NCBI GenBank assembly: GCA_016841905.1
Contig: JAENYF010000004.1
Location: 1 to 64,000, forward strand
Reading direction: 5' to 3'
DNA length: 64,000 nucleotides
Origin: Desulfoscipio geothermicus
Lineage (GTDB): Bacteria > Bacillota > Desulfotomaculia > Desulfotomaculales > Desulfallaceae
In this document: in pieces, positions 25,388 through 34,071 of the stretch
Layout: each line of letters starts with the position of its first letter
How positions within the stretch are numbered: the first letter of the stretch is position 1
Notes under the pieces: model-generated
The model's input: only the letters and a program-made list of their open reading frames with translations
Databases searched by the model: none
Told to the model about the DNA's origin: nothing
Translations under genes and position numbers: made by a program

Positions 25388-26098
25388 TTAAAGAATCTTG
25401 GGTGCGTAATTAATCAGAGCCATCCTGGCCGCCTGCTGTTCCGCTTCTTTTTTCGTCCGGCCGCGGCCCCAGCCCATTCTTTTACCCTGGTAATCTACCG
25501 CTGCAGTAAAGATTTTATCATGATCGGGGCCCTCTTCGTCAATAATCGAGTACTGGATGGGATCAGCGCTTTTCCGCTGCAGCATTTCCTGTAGATCGGT
25601 TTTATAATCACGCACAGTATGACCTAATTTTACCTCTTCAATAATATCGGCAAGCTGCTGTAGCACCACCCGGCGGGCCTCTTCAAAGCCCGCATCCAGG
25701 TAAACAGAACCCAGCAGGGCTTCAAAGGCGTCCGCCAGTAAGGCAGGTCTTTCCCGGCCGCCGGAGCGCTCTTCGCCCCGTCCCATAAAAATATAGCGTC
25801 CCAATTCCAGGCGTCGGGCTACCGCGGCCAAAGAAGGTTCACATACCGTCAGGGCACGCATTTTAGTGAGCTCACCTTCTGACTTGTGGGGTAAATGATT
25901 GTAATAATAATCGCTGATAATCAATTCCAGAACGGCGTCACCTAAAAACTCAAGTCGTTCGTTGTTTTGCTCTTGCCGGCCCCTGTTCTCATAAGTAAAA
26001 GAGCTGTGCACCAGCGCCTGGCGCAACAGTTCCGGGTTTCGCCAGGCGAAGTGCAATTTGGTTTGCAAACCATTAACTATCTCAGCAAAACACTCCAT
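25388..26098 (-). CDS. rnc: Ribonuclease III
   Basis: The 236-residue double-strand-specific endonuclease has an RNase III domain with signature ERLEFLGDAVLE (about 47-58) and catalytic Asp/Glu in LLADAFEALLGSVYLD, then a double-stranded-RNA-binding domain (about 160-232; TKKEAEQQAARMAL). It processes rRNA precursors and structured RNAs. ATG 26098 directly follows the fabF stop with AAAGGG upstream; an in-frame start at 26122 would overlap fabF. Confidence 0.95.
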   Translation of the reverse strand: MECFAEIVNGLQTKLHFAWRNPELLRQALVHSSFTYENRGRQEQNNERLEFLGDAVLELIISDYYYNHLPHKSEGELTKMRALTVCEPSLAAVARRLELGRYIFMGRGEERSGGRERPALLADAFEALLGSVYLDAGFEEARRVVLQQLADIIEEVKLGHTVRDYKTDLQEMLQRKSADPIQYSIIDEEGPDHDKIFTAAVDYQGKRMGWGRGRTKKEAEQQAARMALINYAPKIL

Positions 26099-26099
26099 C

Positions 26100-27356
26100 T
26101 TAGCTTTCCCTTTCCGCGACATACCTTTCTATCACCAGAGTAGCGTTATGACCGCCAAAGCCAAAGGAATTGGTCAAGGCCACAGCTAGATCAGCCTGGC
26201 GAGCGGTGTTGGGCACGTAGTCCAGATCACATTCAGGATCCGGCTCGATCAGGTTAATGGTGGGAGGAATCAAGCTATTTTTAATGGCCAGCACGCATAC
26301 CGCCGTTTCCAGGCCGCCGGCCGCCCCCAGCAGGTGTCCGGTCATGGACTTGGTGGAGCTAACAGCCAGTTGGCGGGCATGTTCGCCGAAAACTTCTTTA
26401 ATGGCCATCGTCTCCAGCTTATCACCCAGATCTGTGGAAGTGCCGTGCGCGTTAATATAATCCACCTTTTCCGGGGCGAGCCTTGCGTCCGCCATCGCTG
26501 CCCGCATGGACTGCGCGGCACCCCTACCTTCGGGATCGGGAGCAGTGATATGATAAGCGTCGCAGGAGGCACCGTAACCAGTAATTTCAGCCAGGATCTG
26601 AGCACCCCTGTTTAAGGCATGCTCCATTTCTTCCAGAATCAAGATCACAGAGCCCTCAGCGATGACGAAGCCGTCACGGCCTTTGTCAAAGGGACGGCTG
26701 GCCCCCGCCGGGTCATCATTGCGGGTGGAAAGGGCCTTCATGGAGCAAAAACCGGCCACGGCCAGCGGGGTTAGCGGTGCCTCAGTGCCCCCGCTGATCA
26801 TTATATCAGCCTGCCCATGCTGGATGATTTTAAAAGCATCCCCCAGGGCATTGGCGCTGGAAGCACAGGCGCTGGTGGTGGTCACGTTGCAGCCGCGCAG
26901 GCCGAAATTAATGCCCACCTGGCCGGAGGCCATATTGGCAATCATCATCGGGATAAATATCGGGCTTACCCGGCCCGGGCCGCGACCCATCAGCACCTTG
27001 TGCTGTTCTTCTAAGGTTTCGATACCGCCTACGCCGGAACCTAATATTACGCCGGCCCGGGTACGATCAATGGCAGCCAGGTCCAGCCCGGCGTTTTCGA
27101 TGGCCATACGGCTAGCCGCCACGGCGTACTGCGTAAAACGGTCCATTCGGCGGGCCTCTTTGCGGTCAATAAAATCCGCCGGCTTAAAATTTTTCACTTC
27201 GGCCGCAATAGTACTGCTATATCCTGTGGTATCAAACCGGGTAATCGGACCCACGCCGCTGATGCCGCCGGTTAAATTGCCCCAGCAATCCTCCAGGTTG
27301 TTACCTACCGGGGTTACCATCCCGATACCGGTAATTACTACTCTTTTAAACAACAC
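26100..27356 (-). CDS. fabF: 3-oxoacyl-ACP synthase II (FabF)
   Basis: The 418-residue elongating ketosynthase condenses acyl-ACP with malonyl-ACP. The Cys-His-His triad is visible in TTSACASSANAL (about 163), NAHGTSTDLGDK (about 303) and MTGHLLGAAG (about 340). A GTG start at 27356 follows GGGAGG closely; the TTG one codon later has better spacing. It lies after a terminator behind acpP, so its expression depends on read-through or a local promoter. Confidence 0.96.
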   Translation of the reverse strand: MLFKRVVITGIGMVTPVGNNLEDCWGNLTGGISGVGPITRFDTTGYSSTIAAEVKNFKPADFIDRKEARRMDRFTQYAVAASRMAIENAGLDLAAIDRTRAGVILGSGVGGIETLEEQHKVLMGRGPGRVSPIFIPMMIANMASGQVGINFGLRGCNVTTTSACASSANALGDAFKIIQHGQADIMISGGTEAPLTPLAVAGFCSMKALSTRNDDPAGASRPFDKGRDGFVIAEGSVILILEEMEHALNRGAQILAEITGYGASCDAYHITAPDPEGRGAAQSMRAAMADARLAPEKVDYINAHGTSTDLGDKLETMAIKEVFGEHARQLAVSSTKSMTGHLLGAAGGLETAVCVLAIKNSLIPPTINLIEPDPECDLDYVPNTARQADLAVALTNSFGFGGHNATLVIERYVAERES

Positions 27357-27402
27357 AAAACCTCCCGGGGTTACAAATTGAAATAAATGGGTATATGATT
27401 TG

Positions 27403-27435
27403 AAAAAAGCCCACCGGTGAACCGGCAGGGCTTTT
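27403..27435 (-). terminator. Intrinsic terminator/attenuator between acpP and fabF
   Basis: On the minus strand AAGCCC...GGGCTT arms enclose a nested CCGGT-CACCGG hairpin and are followed by TTTTTT. It lies just after the acpP stop; leakage would give more acpP than fabF message. Confidence 0.75.
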
Positions 27436-27439
27436 CACT

Positions 27440-27673
27440 TTACTGGTGATCCAACACGTATTGTACAGCTTCGCCCACCTTGTGTATCTTTTCTGCATCT
27501 TCATCCGGGATCTGCAGGTCGAATGCTTCCTCTAAAGCCATAACCAGTTCCACTATATCCAGAGAATCCGCTCCCAGGTCATCAACAAAGGAAGCTTCTG
27601 GTTTTACATCCTCAGGTTCTACACCCAATTGTTCAACTATAATATCCTTAACCCGATCAAAAATATCCGCCAT
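27440..27673 (-). CDS. acpP: Acyl carrier protein
   Basis: The 77-residue acidic carrier has the phosphopantetheine attachment Ser in [11 protein letters not shown] (about Ser37). It shuttles growing acyl chains between the Fab enzymes encoded around it. The ribosome site GGGAGGGGGTGA is the strongest in the operon, and a terminator follows directly, both fitting high ACP demand. Confidence 0.97.
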   Translation of the reverse strand: MADIFDRVKDIIVEQLGVEPEDVKPEASFVDDLGADSLDIVELVMALEEAFDLQIPDEDAEKIHKVGEAVQYVLDHQ

Positions 27674-27695
27674 GATTTCACCCCCTCCCCTTTAT

Positions 27696-28439
27696 CTACA
27701 TGGACATGCCGCCATCTACGACAATAACTTGTCCTGTTATATAACCAGCCCATTCACTGGCTAGAAAAGCTACTGTCGTGGCTACATCTTCCGGAGTGCC
27801 CAACCGGCCCAGCGGCACACCGCTTAACAGCCGGGTTTTATTCTCCTCCGATAAATCCGCGGTCATATCCGTAGCAATATAGCCTGGTGCCACGGCATTG
27901 ACTGAGATATTTCGGGTGCCAAACTCCTTGGCCAGAGCTTTAGTAAAACCAATAAGGCCTGCCTTGGCGGCCGCGTAGTTGCTCTGGCCTGCGTTACCGG
28001 ACAGCCCCACCACTGAGCTAATGTTGATGATGCGGCCCCAGCGCGCTTTGAGCATGGGCCGCAGCGCCGCCTTAGTGCAATGGTAAGCTCCCTTTAAATT
28101 GGTATTCAGTACCGCATCCCAATCCTGCTCCCGCATCCGGGGCAGGAGGTTATCACGGGTAATGCCGGCATTATTGACCAGTATATCAATACGCCCAAAT
28201 TCCTGCAGCGCCTGCTGCATCATGGTGTCCACCTGCACCTGGTCTGCTACATCGGCCTGGAGTACCAGCGTTCTTACCCCCAGATCACGCACCAGCGTGG
28301 CAGTTTCCTCAGCCCCCTCGACATGGCCGGCATAATTCACTATTATGTGGGCGCCCAGCCCGGCTAAGGTCACGGCTACTGCCCGGCCAATGCCCCGGGA
28401 AGCCCCGGTGACCATGGCCACTTTACCGCCCAGCTCCAT
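27696..28439 (-). CDS. fabG: 3-oxoacyl-ACP reductase FabG
   Basis: The 247-residue short-chain dehydrogenase has cofactor motif TGASRGIG (about 12), NNAG, catalytic Ser in INISSVVG, and YAAAKAG with the Tyr-Lys pair (about 151-155). It reduces beta-ketoacyl-ACP with NADPH. ATG 28439 is four bases from the fabD stop, with GGAGG inside fabD. Confidence 0.96.
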   Translation of the reverse strand: MELGGKVAMVTGASRGIGRAVAVTLAGLGAHIIVNYAGHVEGAEETATLVRDLGVRTLVLQADVADQVQVDTMMQQALQEFGRIDILVNNAGITRDNLLPRMREQDWDAVLNTNLKGAYHCTKAALRPMLKARWGRIINISSVVGLSGNAGQSNYAAAKAGLIGFTKALAKEFGTRNISVNAVAPGYIATDMTADLSEENKTRLLSGVPLGRLGTPEDVATTVAFLASEWAGYITGQVIVVDGGMSM

Positions 28440-28443
28440 TTGC

Positions 28444-29379
28444 TCATGCCTCCTTCAGGCGCGTAATCAGCGGTTCCGGATCCCCTTCACCGTTTATATT
28501 AATGATTCCGCTTGGTTTGTCAATCTTTTTCAGCAGACCGGCAAGTACATTGCCAGGCCCGATTTCTACAAACATTTGATAACCGTCGGCGACGAACCGG
28601 CGCATGCTTTGTTCCCATAATACCGGGTTGGATACCTGACGGATCAGTCCGTCCCGTACCTGCTCCGCAGTGGCATAATAATTCGCATTGATATTAGCCA
28701 CCACCGGGACCTCCGGGTCCTTGATTTCCACCTTGGCCAGCTCAACCGCCAGCCTTTCGCCGGCCGGAGTCATCAGACTGCTGTGGAAAGGAGCGCTCAC
28801 CGGTAATATCATGCAGCGCTTCGCGCCCAGGCTTTTCAGGGTTTCCTGCGCTTTTTTCAGCGCACCAATTTCTCCAGCCACCACCACCTGCCCCGGGGAG
28901 TTAAAATTGGCAGCCTCTACCGTGCCGGCCTCGGCAGCCAACCGGCAGCCTTCCACTACTTTATCAGCATCCAGTCCCAGCACCGCCATCATGCCACCCT
29001 GGCCCAGAGGGACGGCTTCTTGCATAAATTGCCCGCGCAGCCGTACCAGCCGCACCGCATCGCTAAACGCCAGGGATCCGGCCGCCACCAGCGCAGTGTA
29101 CTCGCCAAGGCTATGCCCGGCAGCTGCCGCCGGCCAGATACCGGCCTTATTAAGCACCTGTAGCATAGCGACACTGGCGGTTAAAATAGCGGGTTGTGTA
29201 TTGGCTGTTTTCTGCAACTCCTCCGCCGGACCCTGGAAAATCAGCCCCGTCAGGGAAAAACCCAGCGCCCGGTCGGCTGTATCAAATATTTCTCGGACAT
29301 AATCATATTTCTCATACCAATCTTTGCCCATACCCACAAATTGTGAGCCCTGGCCCGGGAACATATAAGCCAGCATCAT
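28444..29379 (-). CDS. fabD: Malonyl-CoA:ACP transacylase FabD
   Basis: The 311-residue enzyme loads malonyl units onto ACP. Visible: FPGQGSQFVGMG at the N-terminus, nucleophile Ser in GHSLGEYTAL (about 91), Arg in RGQFMQEA (about 116), and His in SAPFHSSLM (about 200). The ATG overlaps the fabK stop (TAATG), implying coupled translation. Confidence 0.95.
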   Translation of the reverse strand: MMLAYMFPGQGSQFVGMGKDWYEKYDYVREIFDTADRALGFSLTGLIFQGPAEELQKTANTQPAILTASVAMLQVLNKAGIWPAAAAGHSLGEYTALVAAGSLAFSDAVRLVRLRGQFMQEAVPLGQGGMMAVLGLDADKVVEGCRLAAEAGTVEAANFNSPGQVVVAGEIGALKKAQETLKSLGAKRCMILPVSAPFHSSLMTPAGERLAVELAKVEIKDPEVPVVANINANYYATAEQVRDGLIRQVSNPVLWEQSMRRFVADGYQMFVEIGPGNVLAGLLKKIDKPSGIININGEGDPEPLITRLKEA

Positions 29380-30326
29380 TAATCCACCACCTTGCTGCTA
29401 TAGATTAAACGAATAGTTTTTTCTGCCTCAATTATTACACTTTTAATAATATCCCGGGCGGGCTCCACTTTCTGCACCATAGCAGCTACTTGCCCGGCCA
29501 TGACCGAACCCATATCGGTGTCGCCATCGACCATGGCAAGTTTCATACGCCCTACGCCCAGCTTCTCATATTCTTCCGCAGGCGCGCCGGTTTCTTCAAA
29601 CTCGATAAATTTTTTAGTGAGTTTGTTTTTCAGCACTCTGACGGGATGACCCGTAGGCCGCCCGGTAACAATGGAATCCCGGTCCTTGGACTTAATGATT
29701 GCATCCTTAACATTTTCATGGACGGTACACTCAGCAGCACAAATAAAGCGGGTACCCATTTGCACGCCCTCCGCCCCCAGCATCAAAGCTGCGGCCATCC
29801 CCCGGCCGTCGCAAATACCACCGGCAGCAATCACCGGTACTCCAACGGCATCCACGACCTGTGGCACCAGCACCATGGTGGTAATCTCGCCCACATGACC
29901 GCCGGATTCCATACCTTCAGCTATCAGCGCATCCACCCCGGAGCGGGACAACCTTTTCGCCAAAGCTACCGAGGAGACCACCGGGATCACTTTGCTTCCG
30001 GCGCTATGCAGTAGATTTAAATACTTGCCCGGGTTGCCGGCTCCGGTGGTCACCACCGCTACCCTTTCTTCCGCCAGCAGATTGATAATTTCCTCCGCGT
30101 AAGGCGAAAGCAGCATGACATTAACCCCAAAGGGTTTACCGGTCAACTCCTTGACCTTGTGCACCTGCTCTCGCACCCACTGGGGTGTAGCCTGGCCTGA
30201 TCCGATAATCCCCAACCCACCGGACTCGCTTACGGCGGCGACCAGCTCAGCGGTAGCTACCCAGGCCATCCCACCCTGCAATACAGGATACTCTATGCCC
30301 AGTAAATCGCATATGCGTGTCCTTAT
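29379..30326 (-). CDS. fabK: Enoyl-ACP reductase II, FMN-dependent (FabK)
   Basis: The TIM-barrel flavoprotein completes the elongation cycle in place of FabI. IEYPVLQGGMAW, AEGMESGGHVGE, AAGGICDGRG and GVQMGTRF are FabK features. The family N-terminus (RTRICDLLGIEYP) is present in frame, but there is no ATG, GTG or TTG before it. The only position with correct spacing, seven bases from GGAGGG (30334-30339), is an ATA at 30326. Starting there gives 315 residues, the normal length. The first standard codon, TTG 30281, would cut off 15 residues including the start of the first strand. I annotate the ATA start; a CTG inside DLLG is a weaker alternative. Confidence 0.88.
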   Translation of the reverse strand: MRTRICDLLGIEYPVLQGGMAWVATAELVAAVSESGGLGIIGSGQATPQWVREQVHKVKELTGKPFGVNVMLLSPYAEEIINLLAEERVAVVTTGAGNPGKYLNLLHSAGSKVIPVVSSVALAKRLSRSGVDALIAEGMESGGHVGEITTMVLVPQVVDAVGVPVIAAGGICDGRGMAAALMLGAEGVQMGTRFICAAECTVHENVKDAIIKSKDRDSIVTGRPTGHPVRVLKNKLTKKFIEFEETGAPAEEYEKLGVGRMKLAMVDGDTDMGSVMAGQVAAMVQKVEPARDIIKSVIIEAEKTIRLIYSSKVVD

Positions 30327-30338
30327 GCCTATTCCCTC

Positions 30339-31352
30339 CTACCCCTGCTTTTTAGCGTCGTACCACTTAATCAGCAGGCCGGCCCAAGTAAGTCCCGCAC
30401 CAAAACCAATGAGGACCACATTGTCGCCGTCTTTTATTTTACCGCCTTTTAACGCTTCTTCTAAGGCCAGCGGAACAGAGGCTGTGGATGTGTTGCCGTA
30501 ACGGTCTACGTTGACAGCCACTCGTTCCATAGGCAGTTTCATTTTTTTAGCGGCATACTCGATAATCCGAATATTCGCCTGGTGCGGTACTAAAAAATCC
30601 ACATCATCGTTGGTTAACCCTGCCCGGCGCAGCACCTCGACAGCGCCGTTCTCCATCGCCCGCACCGCAAATTTAAACACTTCCCGGCCGTTCATGTGCA
30701 AATAATTTAATTCTTGCGCTATCGTTTCGCTGCTAACCGGCAGGCGGGAACCACCTGCCGGCATATCGAGAAATTTGCCGCCGCTGCCATCGGAACCCAG
30801 CATCGAAGATAAAATACCCCGGTCGTGAGGTACCTGGCGCAGCACTACGGCACCAGCGCCATCGCCAAAAAGCACACAGGTGTTGCGGTCTTTCCAGTTA
30901 ATAACCCGCGACATGGTTTCCGCACCGACTACCAGAACAGTTTTAGCCGTTCCAGCGGAAATAAACTGCGCCCCGACGACCCCACCATAGATAAACCCGG
31001 TACATCCGGCCAACAAATCAAAAGCCCCGGCCTGGGTGGCGCCCAGCCTGTCTTGCACGAGGCAGGCGGTGGCGGGAAAAAGCATATCCGGTGTGTTGGT
31101 AGCCGTGATAATCAAATCTACTTCTTCAGGAAGCACGCCGGCATCTTCCAACGCCCTTTGGCAAGCAATTAGGGCCTGATCGGATGTGGCCTCATGATCG
31201 GCCGCGATTCGTCTTTCGCGAATACCTGAACGCGAATAAATCCACTCGTCACTGGTTTCCAGAGTTTTCGTTAAATCAAAATTAGTTAAAATCTGTTCCG
31301 GAGCATAGGTACCAATACCCACAATACCGGCGCGAATTGTTTCACCTGCCAT
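30339..31352 (-). CDS. fabH: 3-oxoacyl-ACP synthase III (FabH)
   Basis: The 337-residue initiating ketosynthase condenses acetyl- or branched acyl-CoA with malonyl-ACP. The Cys is in LLAGCTGFIYG (about 112), His in FLVPHQANIR (about 247) and Asn in DRYGNTSTASVP (about 277). ATG 31352 has AAGGTGGGG seven bases upstream; the in-frame start at 31394 lies inside plsX. Its stop codon forms part of the fabK ribosome region. Confidence 0.95.
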   Translation of the reverse strand: MAGETIRAGIVGIGTYAPEQILTNFDLTKTLETSDEWIYSRSGIRERRIAADHEATSDQALIACQRALEDAGVLPEEVDLIITATNTPDMLFPATACLVQDRLGATQAGAFDLLAGCTGFIYGGVVGAQFISAGTAKTVLVVGAETMSRVINWKDRNTCVLFGDGAGAVVLRQVPHDRGILSSMLGSDGSGGKFLDMPAGGSRLPVSSETIAQELNYLHMNGREVFKFAVRAMENGAVEVLRRAGLTNDDVDFLVPHQANIRIIEYAAKKMKLPMERVAVNVDRYGNTSTASVPLALEEALKGGKIKDGDNVVLIGFGAGLTWAGLLIKWYDAKKQG

Positions 31353-31356
31353 CGGC

Positions 31357-32361
31357 TTACCCCACCTTGTGCTCATTATTGTTAAGGCTATCACTGATGG
31401 CGCTGATCAGCCCATTTTCCACGGATTCCCGTGCCCGGTATACGGCGTTTTTAATGGCCAGCGCTTTAGAGCTACCGTGGCAAACAATTGCCACCCCATT
31501 AATGCCCAGCAGCGGCGCACCACCGTATTCAGAATAACTTAACTTTTTGCTTAATTTTTTTAGAGCTGGTAACGTCAAAGTAGCGCCAATTTTTGCCAGA
31601 CTACTCTCTTTCAAAGCCTGACTAATCATTTTCATTAAAAAGTCGGCCAATCCTTCGCTTGTTTTTAAAACCACATTGCCTAAAAAACCATCACAAACTA
31701 CCACATCAACGGTACCCTTAAAAATATCCCGGCCTTCCATATTGCCATAAAAATTTAGCGGCGCCTCCTGCAGCAGCTGGTAAGTTTCCTGAGTCAATTC
31801 GTTGCCTTTTGTACTTTCCTCACCAACGTTTAATAAACCCACCCGGGGGTTTTCAACGCCTAAAATCTTATGTGCAAAAAGAGAACCCATGACTGCAAAT
31901 TGGACCAGATGTTTAGGTTTACAATCCACATTAGCACCCACATCCAATAATATAGTCGCACCGCCTTCCGTGGGTATCACACTGGCCACAGCCGGCCGGG
32001 CAATGCCCGGGATGCGCCCCATGTGCAGCAGCGCTGCGGCCATAGTAGCGCCGGTGCTTCCGGCGGAAACAAACGCACTGGCCTGACCATTCCTGACCAG
32101 CTCAGCAGCCATCACCATCGAGGAGTTTTTTTTTCGCCTCACCGCCACGGCCGGTGCATCGTCCATGGCAATTACCTCATCGGCATGTACAATTTCTAAA
32201 CCGGCGCAGTTATCACCCAGCATTTTTAATTCACTTAATAAAATACTGCGGTTCCCGACCAGGATAATTTGCTGCCCGGTTTCCTGGTAAGCTTGCCAGG
32301 CACCCCGCACAATTTCCCGGGGGGCATAATCGCCACCCATAGCATCAATGGCTATTTTCAA
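31357..32361 (-). CDS. plsX: Phosphate acyltransferase PlsX
   Basis: The 334-residue enzyme makes acyl-phosphate from acyl-ACP, the first step of phospholipid synthesis with PlsY. Family start KIAIDAMGGDYAPREIV and the later GSTGATMAAALLHMGRIPGI, LLDVGANVDCKP and EGRDIFKGTVDVVVCDGF segments are present. TTG 32361 has GAGGAGG nine bases upstream and places the conserved KIAIDAMGG at residue 2. The reading frame overlaps the end of fapR by 17 bases, so the two are coupled. Confidence 0.95.
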   Translation of the reverse strand: MKIAIDAMGGDYAPREIVRGAWQAYQETGQQIILVGNRSILLSELKMLGDNCAGLEIVHADEVIAMDDAPAVAVRRKKNSSMVMAAELVRNGQASAFVSAGSTGATMAAALLHMGRIPGIARPAVASVIPTEGGATILLDVGANVDCKPKHLVQFAVMGSLFAHKILGVENPRVGLLNVGEESTKGNELTQETYQLLQEAPLNFYGNMEGRDIFKGTVDVVVCDGFLGNVVLKTSEGLADFLMKMISQALKESSLAKIGATLTLPALKKLSKKLSYSEYGGAPLLGINGVAIVCHGSSKALAIKNAVYRARESVENGLISAISDSLNNNEHKVG

Positions 32362-32938
32362 GCCGGTTAACCTCCTCGGATAGATCAAAGACCAAAAATT
32401 TTCCTTGAAACACTAATTCTTCTAGAACATGGGAACTAACTCTAATCATATATTTATTGTTTTTTCTTCGCGTGACTCGCGCCCGGGCTACTACTTTTTC
32501 GCCCTGAAAAACCGGCCTTTTAAAGCTAACCTTCGAAGTGCCGGTAAGCGCTACCTCGGTATCGATCAGGGCCAGGGCCAGTGAATTAGCCTGAGCAAAT
32601 AAATACTGCCCATCCAGCACCCTGGTCTTGCGCAAGGTCATATCCTCGGTAACTCTAAGCATGGACATGCCCTCTTGGCCAATTTCCAAGCCGACCAGCT
32701 CACCCACTACCTCATGATCCTCAATAGCTCTCAGTTTGGGGTAGGCTCCCCGGGCCATTTTTTTGACACGCTCCCGCATCTCGGGAATCTCCAGTTCCGC
32801 CCGGTCCAGCCTAACGGTTTGAATACTTACTCCCAGCAGCTGCGCCAATTCATCATCGGTTAAAAATGGGTTGCCAGTCAGATACCTCATTAATAAACTG
32901 TGTCGTTCAGATTTTACCACACTGCTTCTACCCATCAT
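32345..32938 (-). CDS. fapR: Transcriptional repressor of lipid genes FapR
   Basis: The 197-residue regulator has an N-terminal DeoR-like helix-turn-helix (TDDELAQLLGVSIQTVRLDR, about 27-46) and a C-terminal hotdog-fold effector domain that binds malonyl-CoA. FapR represses fab/pls genes until malonyl-CoA rises. ATG 32938 follows AAGGTG; the next ATG (32935) is equally likely. It heads the lipid operon and a FapR-type operator overlaps its promoter, so it is autoregulated. Confidence 0.93.
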   Translation of the reverse strand: MMGRSSVVKSERHSLLMRYLTGNPFLTDDELAQLLGVSIQTVRLDRAELEIPEMRERVKKMARGAYPKLRAIEDHEVVGELVGLEIGQEGMSMLRVTEDMTLRKTRVLDGQYLFAQANSLALALIDTEVALTGTSKVSFKRPVFQGEKVVARARVTRRKNNKYMIRVSSHVLEELVFQGKFLVFDLSEEVNRLENSH

Positions 32939-32965
32939 CAAACACCTTACCATAATACCTGCAAC

Positions 32966-33017
32966 TTTAGCACCAGGTATCAAATCAGAGTATATCAAAA
33001 CTGGGAAAAAAAAGCAA
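32966..33017 (-). promoter_or_regulatory. fapR-plsX promoter with FapR operator
   Basis: Minus strand: TTGCTT (33012-33017), 17-base spacer, TATACT (32989-32994), then the imperfect palindrome TTTGATACCTGGTGCTAAA (32966-32984) over the expected start point. It matches the known FapR site TTAGTACCTGGTACTAA at most positions. Position right after -10 means repression by occlusion. Confidence 0.82.
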
Positions 33018-33030
33018 CCTGTTTTAGTGT

Positions 33031-33060
33031 AAAAAAATAAGCCCCATTTAGAGCTTATTT
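33031..33060 (-). terminator. Rho-independent terminator after rpmF
   Basis: AAATAAGC (33035-33042) pairs with GCTTATTT (33053-33060); on the minus strand further T residues follow (seven in all). It separates yceD-rpmF from fapR. Confidence 0.8.
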
Positions 33061-33074
33061 TGGTAAATTCTGCT

Positions 33075-33251
33075 TTATTTTACCGCCACTACTTCTCTTC
33101 CCTTGTAGTAACCACAGCTGGGGCAAACCCGGTGCGGTGCCATCGGTTCATGGCATTGCGGGCAATTTGTCAGCTCGGGGGCGTCAATTTTCCAATGTGC
33201 CCTGCGCTGCCGTTTTTTTTGCTTGGATGTTCTCCTCGCTGGTACACCCAT
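33075..33251 (-). CDS. rpmF: Ribosomal protein L32, zinc-binding form
   Basis: A 58-residue basic protein starting MGVPARRTSKQKKRQRRAHW, with zinc ligands CPQC (30-33) and CPSC (43-46), i.e. the C+ form. It is a 50S subunit protein. ATG 33251 is preceded by GGGGGTGG. The yceD-rpmF-fapR/plsX order is widely conserved in bacteria. The four-Cys type is the one replaced by Zn-free paralogues under zinc starvation in some Firmicutes. Confidence 0.96.
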   Translation of the reverse strand: MGVPARRTSKQKKRQRRAHWKIDAPELTNCPQCHEPMAPHRVCPSCGYYKGREVVAVK

Positions 33252-33291
33252 ACTTCATCCACCCCCTTTTATTTATGACTTCATTCATGGC

Positions 33292-33804
33292 TTATTTCAA
33301 CAATTCTTGTAATTTAGCCAGGCGTGGGTCTAATTCCTGCTGAACACAGCTACACTGCTCCTGATTCAGGTCCACACCACACACCGCACATAATCCCTGG
33401 CACTGTTCACTGCAAATAAACCGCATGGGCAGGTTCATGATAACTGCAGTCAATACCTCCGGCGTAATATCGATGACATCACCGGAATAGGCCACCCATT
33501 CTTCAGTTTGACCACTGTGGGTTGGCTGGTTTTTTTCGTAATATGTTTCACTGAAAGGCAGGCTCAGGGTCAAAACAAAATCCCTCAAACAGCGGTTGCA
33601 AGGTACTTTCAGCGCAACCTGCACTTCCCCTTCTACATTTATTGCACTGTTGCCCACATTGGTTAAGGTAAGTGCAAACTGCGCCGGTTCCACAAAGTTA
33701 AACTCGCTGTCATCAAGCAACAACGCAGGTAATGAGTCCGAAAAAGTTACCTTCCGGCGTTCACCCTTCACCTTTTTCAAACGCTCTACATTTAAAAAGG
33801 GCAT
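33292..33804 (-). CDS. yceD: YceD/DUF177 family protein
   Basis: The 170-residue protein shows the DUF177 core with PCNRCLRDF (about 83) and a C-terminal zinc-like cluster CSEQCQGLCAVCG (about 132-145). YceD proteins are encoded next to rpmF across bacteria and have been tied to 23S rRNA or large-subunit assembly. ATG 33804 has GGAGGGG upstream. A weaker in-frame start exists at 33825. Confidence 0.9.
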   Translation of the reverse strand: MPFLNVERLKKVKGERRKVTFSDSLPALLLDDSEFNFVEPAQFALTLTNVGNSAINVEGEVQVALKVPCNRCLRDFVLTLSLPFSETYYEKNQPTHSGQTEEWVAYSGDVIDITPEVLTAVIMNLPMRFICSEQCQGLCAVCGVDLNQEQCSCVQQELDPRLAKLQELLK

Positions 33805-34071
33805 AGACACCCCTCCATAGTTCAACAGGTAAAATTATATAAAATTTGGAGGTTGTTTGTCAAGGGGGCACCCGGTCACCACCACCATATACACCCACAT
33901 TTTTAATTAAACATTAAGTGACAACTTATTCTCAATTTTTAATTTTCAATAATACAGCTGGTAAAATAGCCAAGCAAAACATTTATTGGTAATGATGCGT
34001 TGAAATAGTAATTAGGGTAGGCATTTGCACATAAATCTATAAGAGGTCTCTCTTGCATAGGGGGTTCGAAA

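Noticed and set aside
26662-27381. Rightward 239-codon frame opposite fabF
   Set aside because: Shadow of a fully conserved FabF with no motif of its own.
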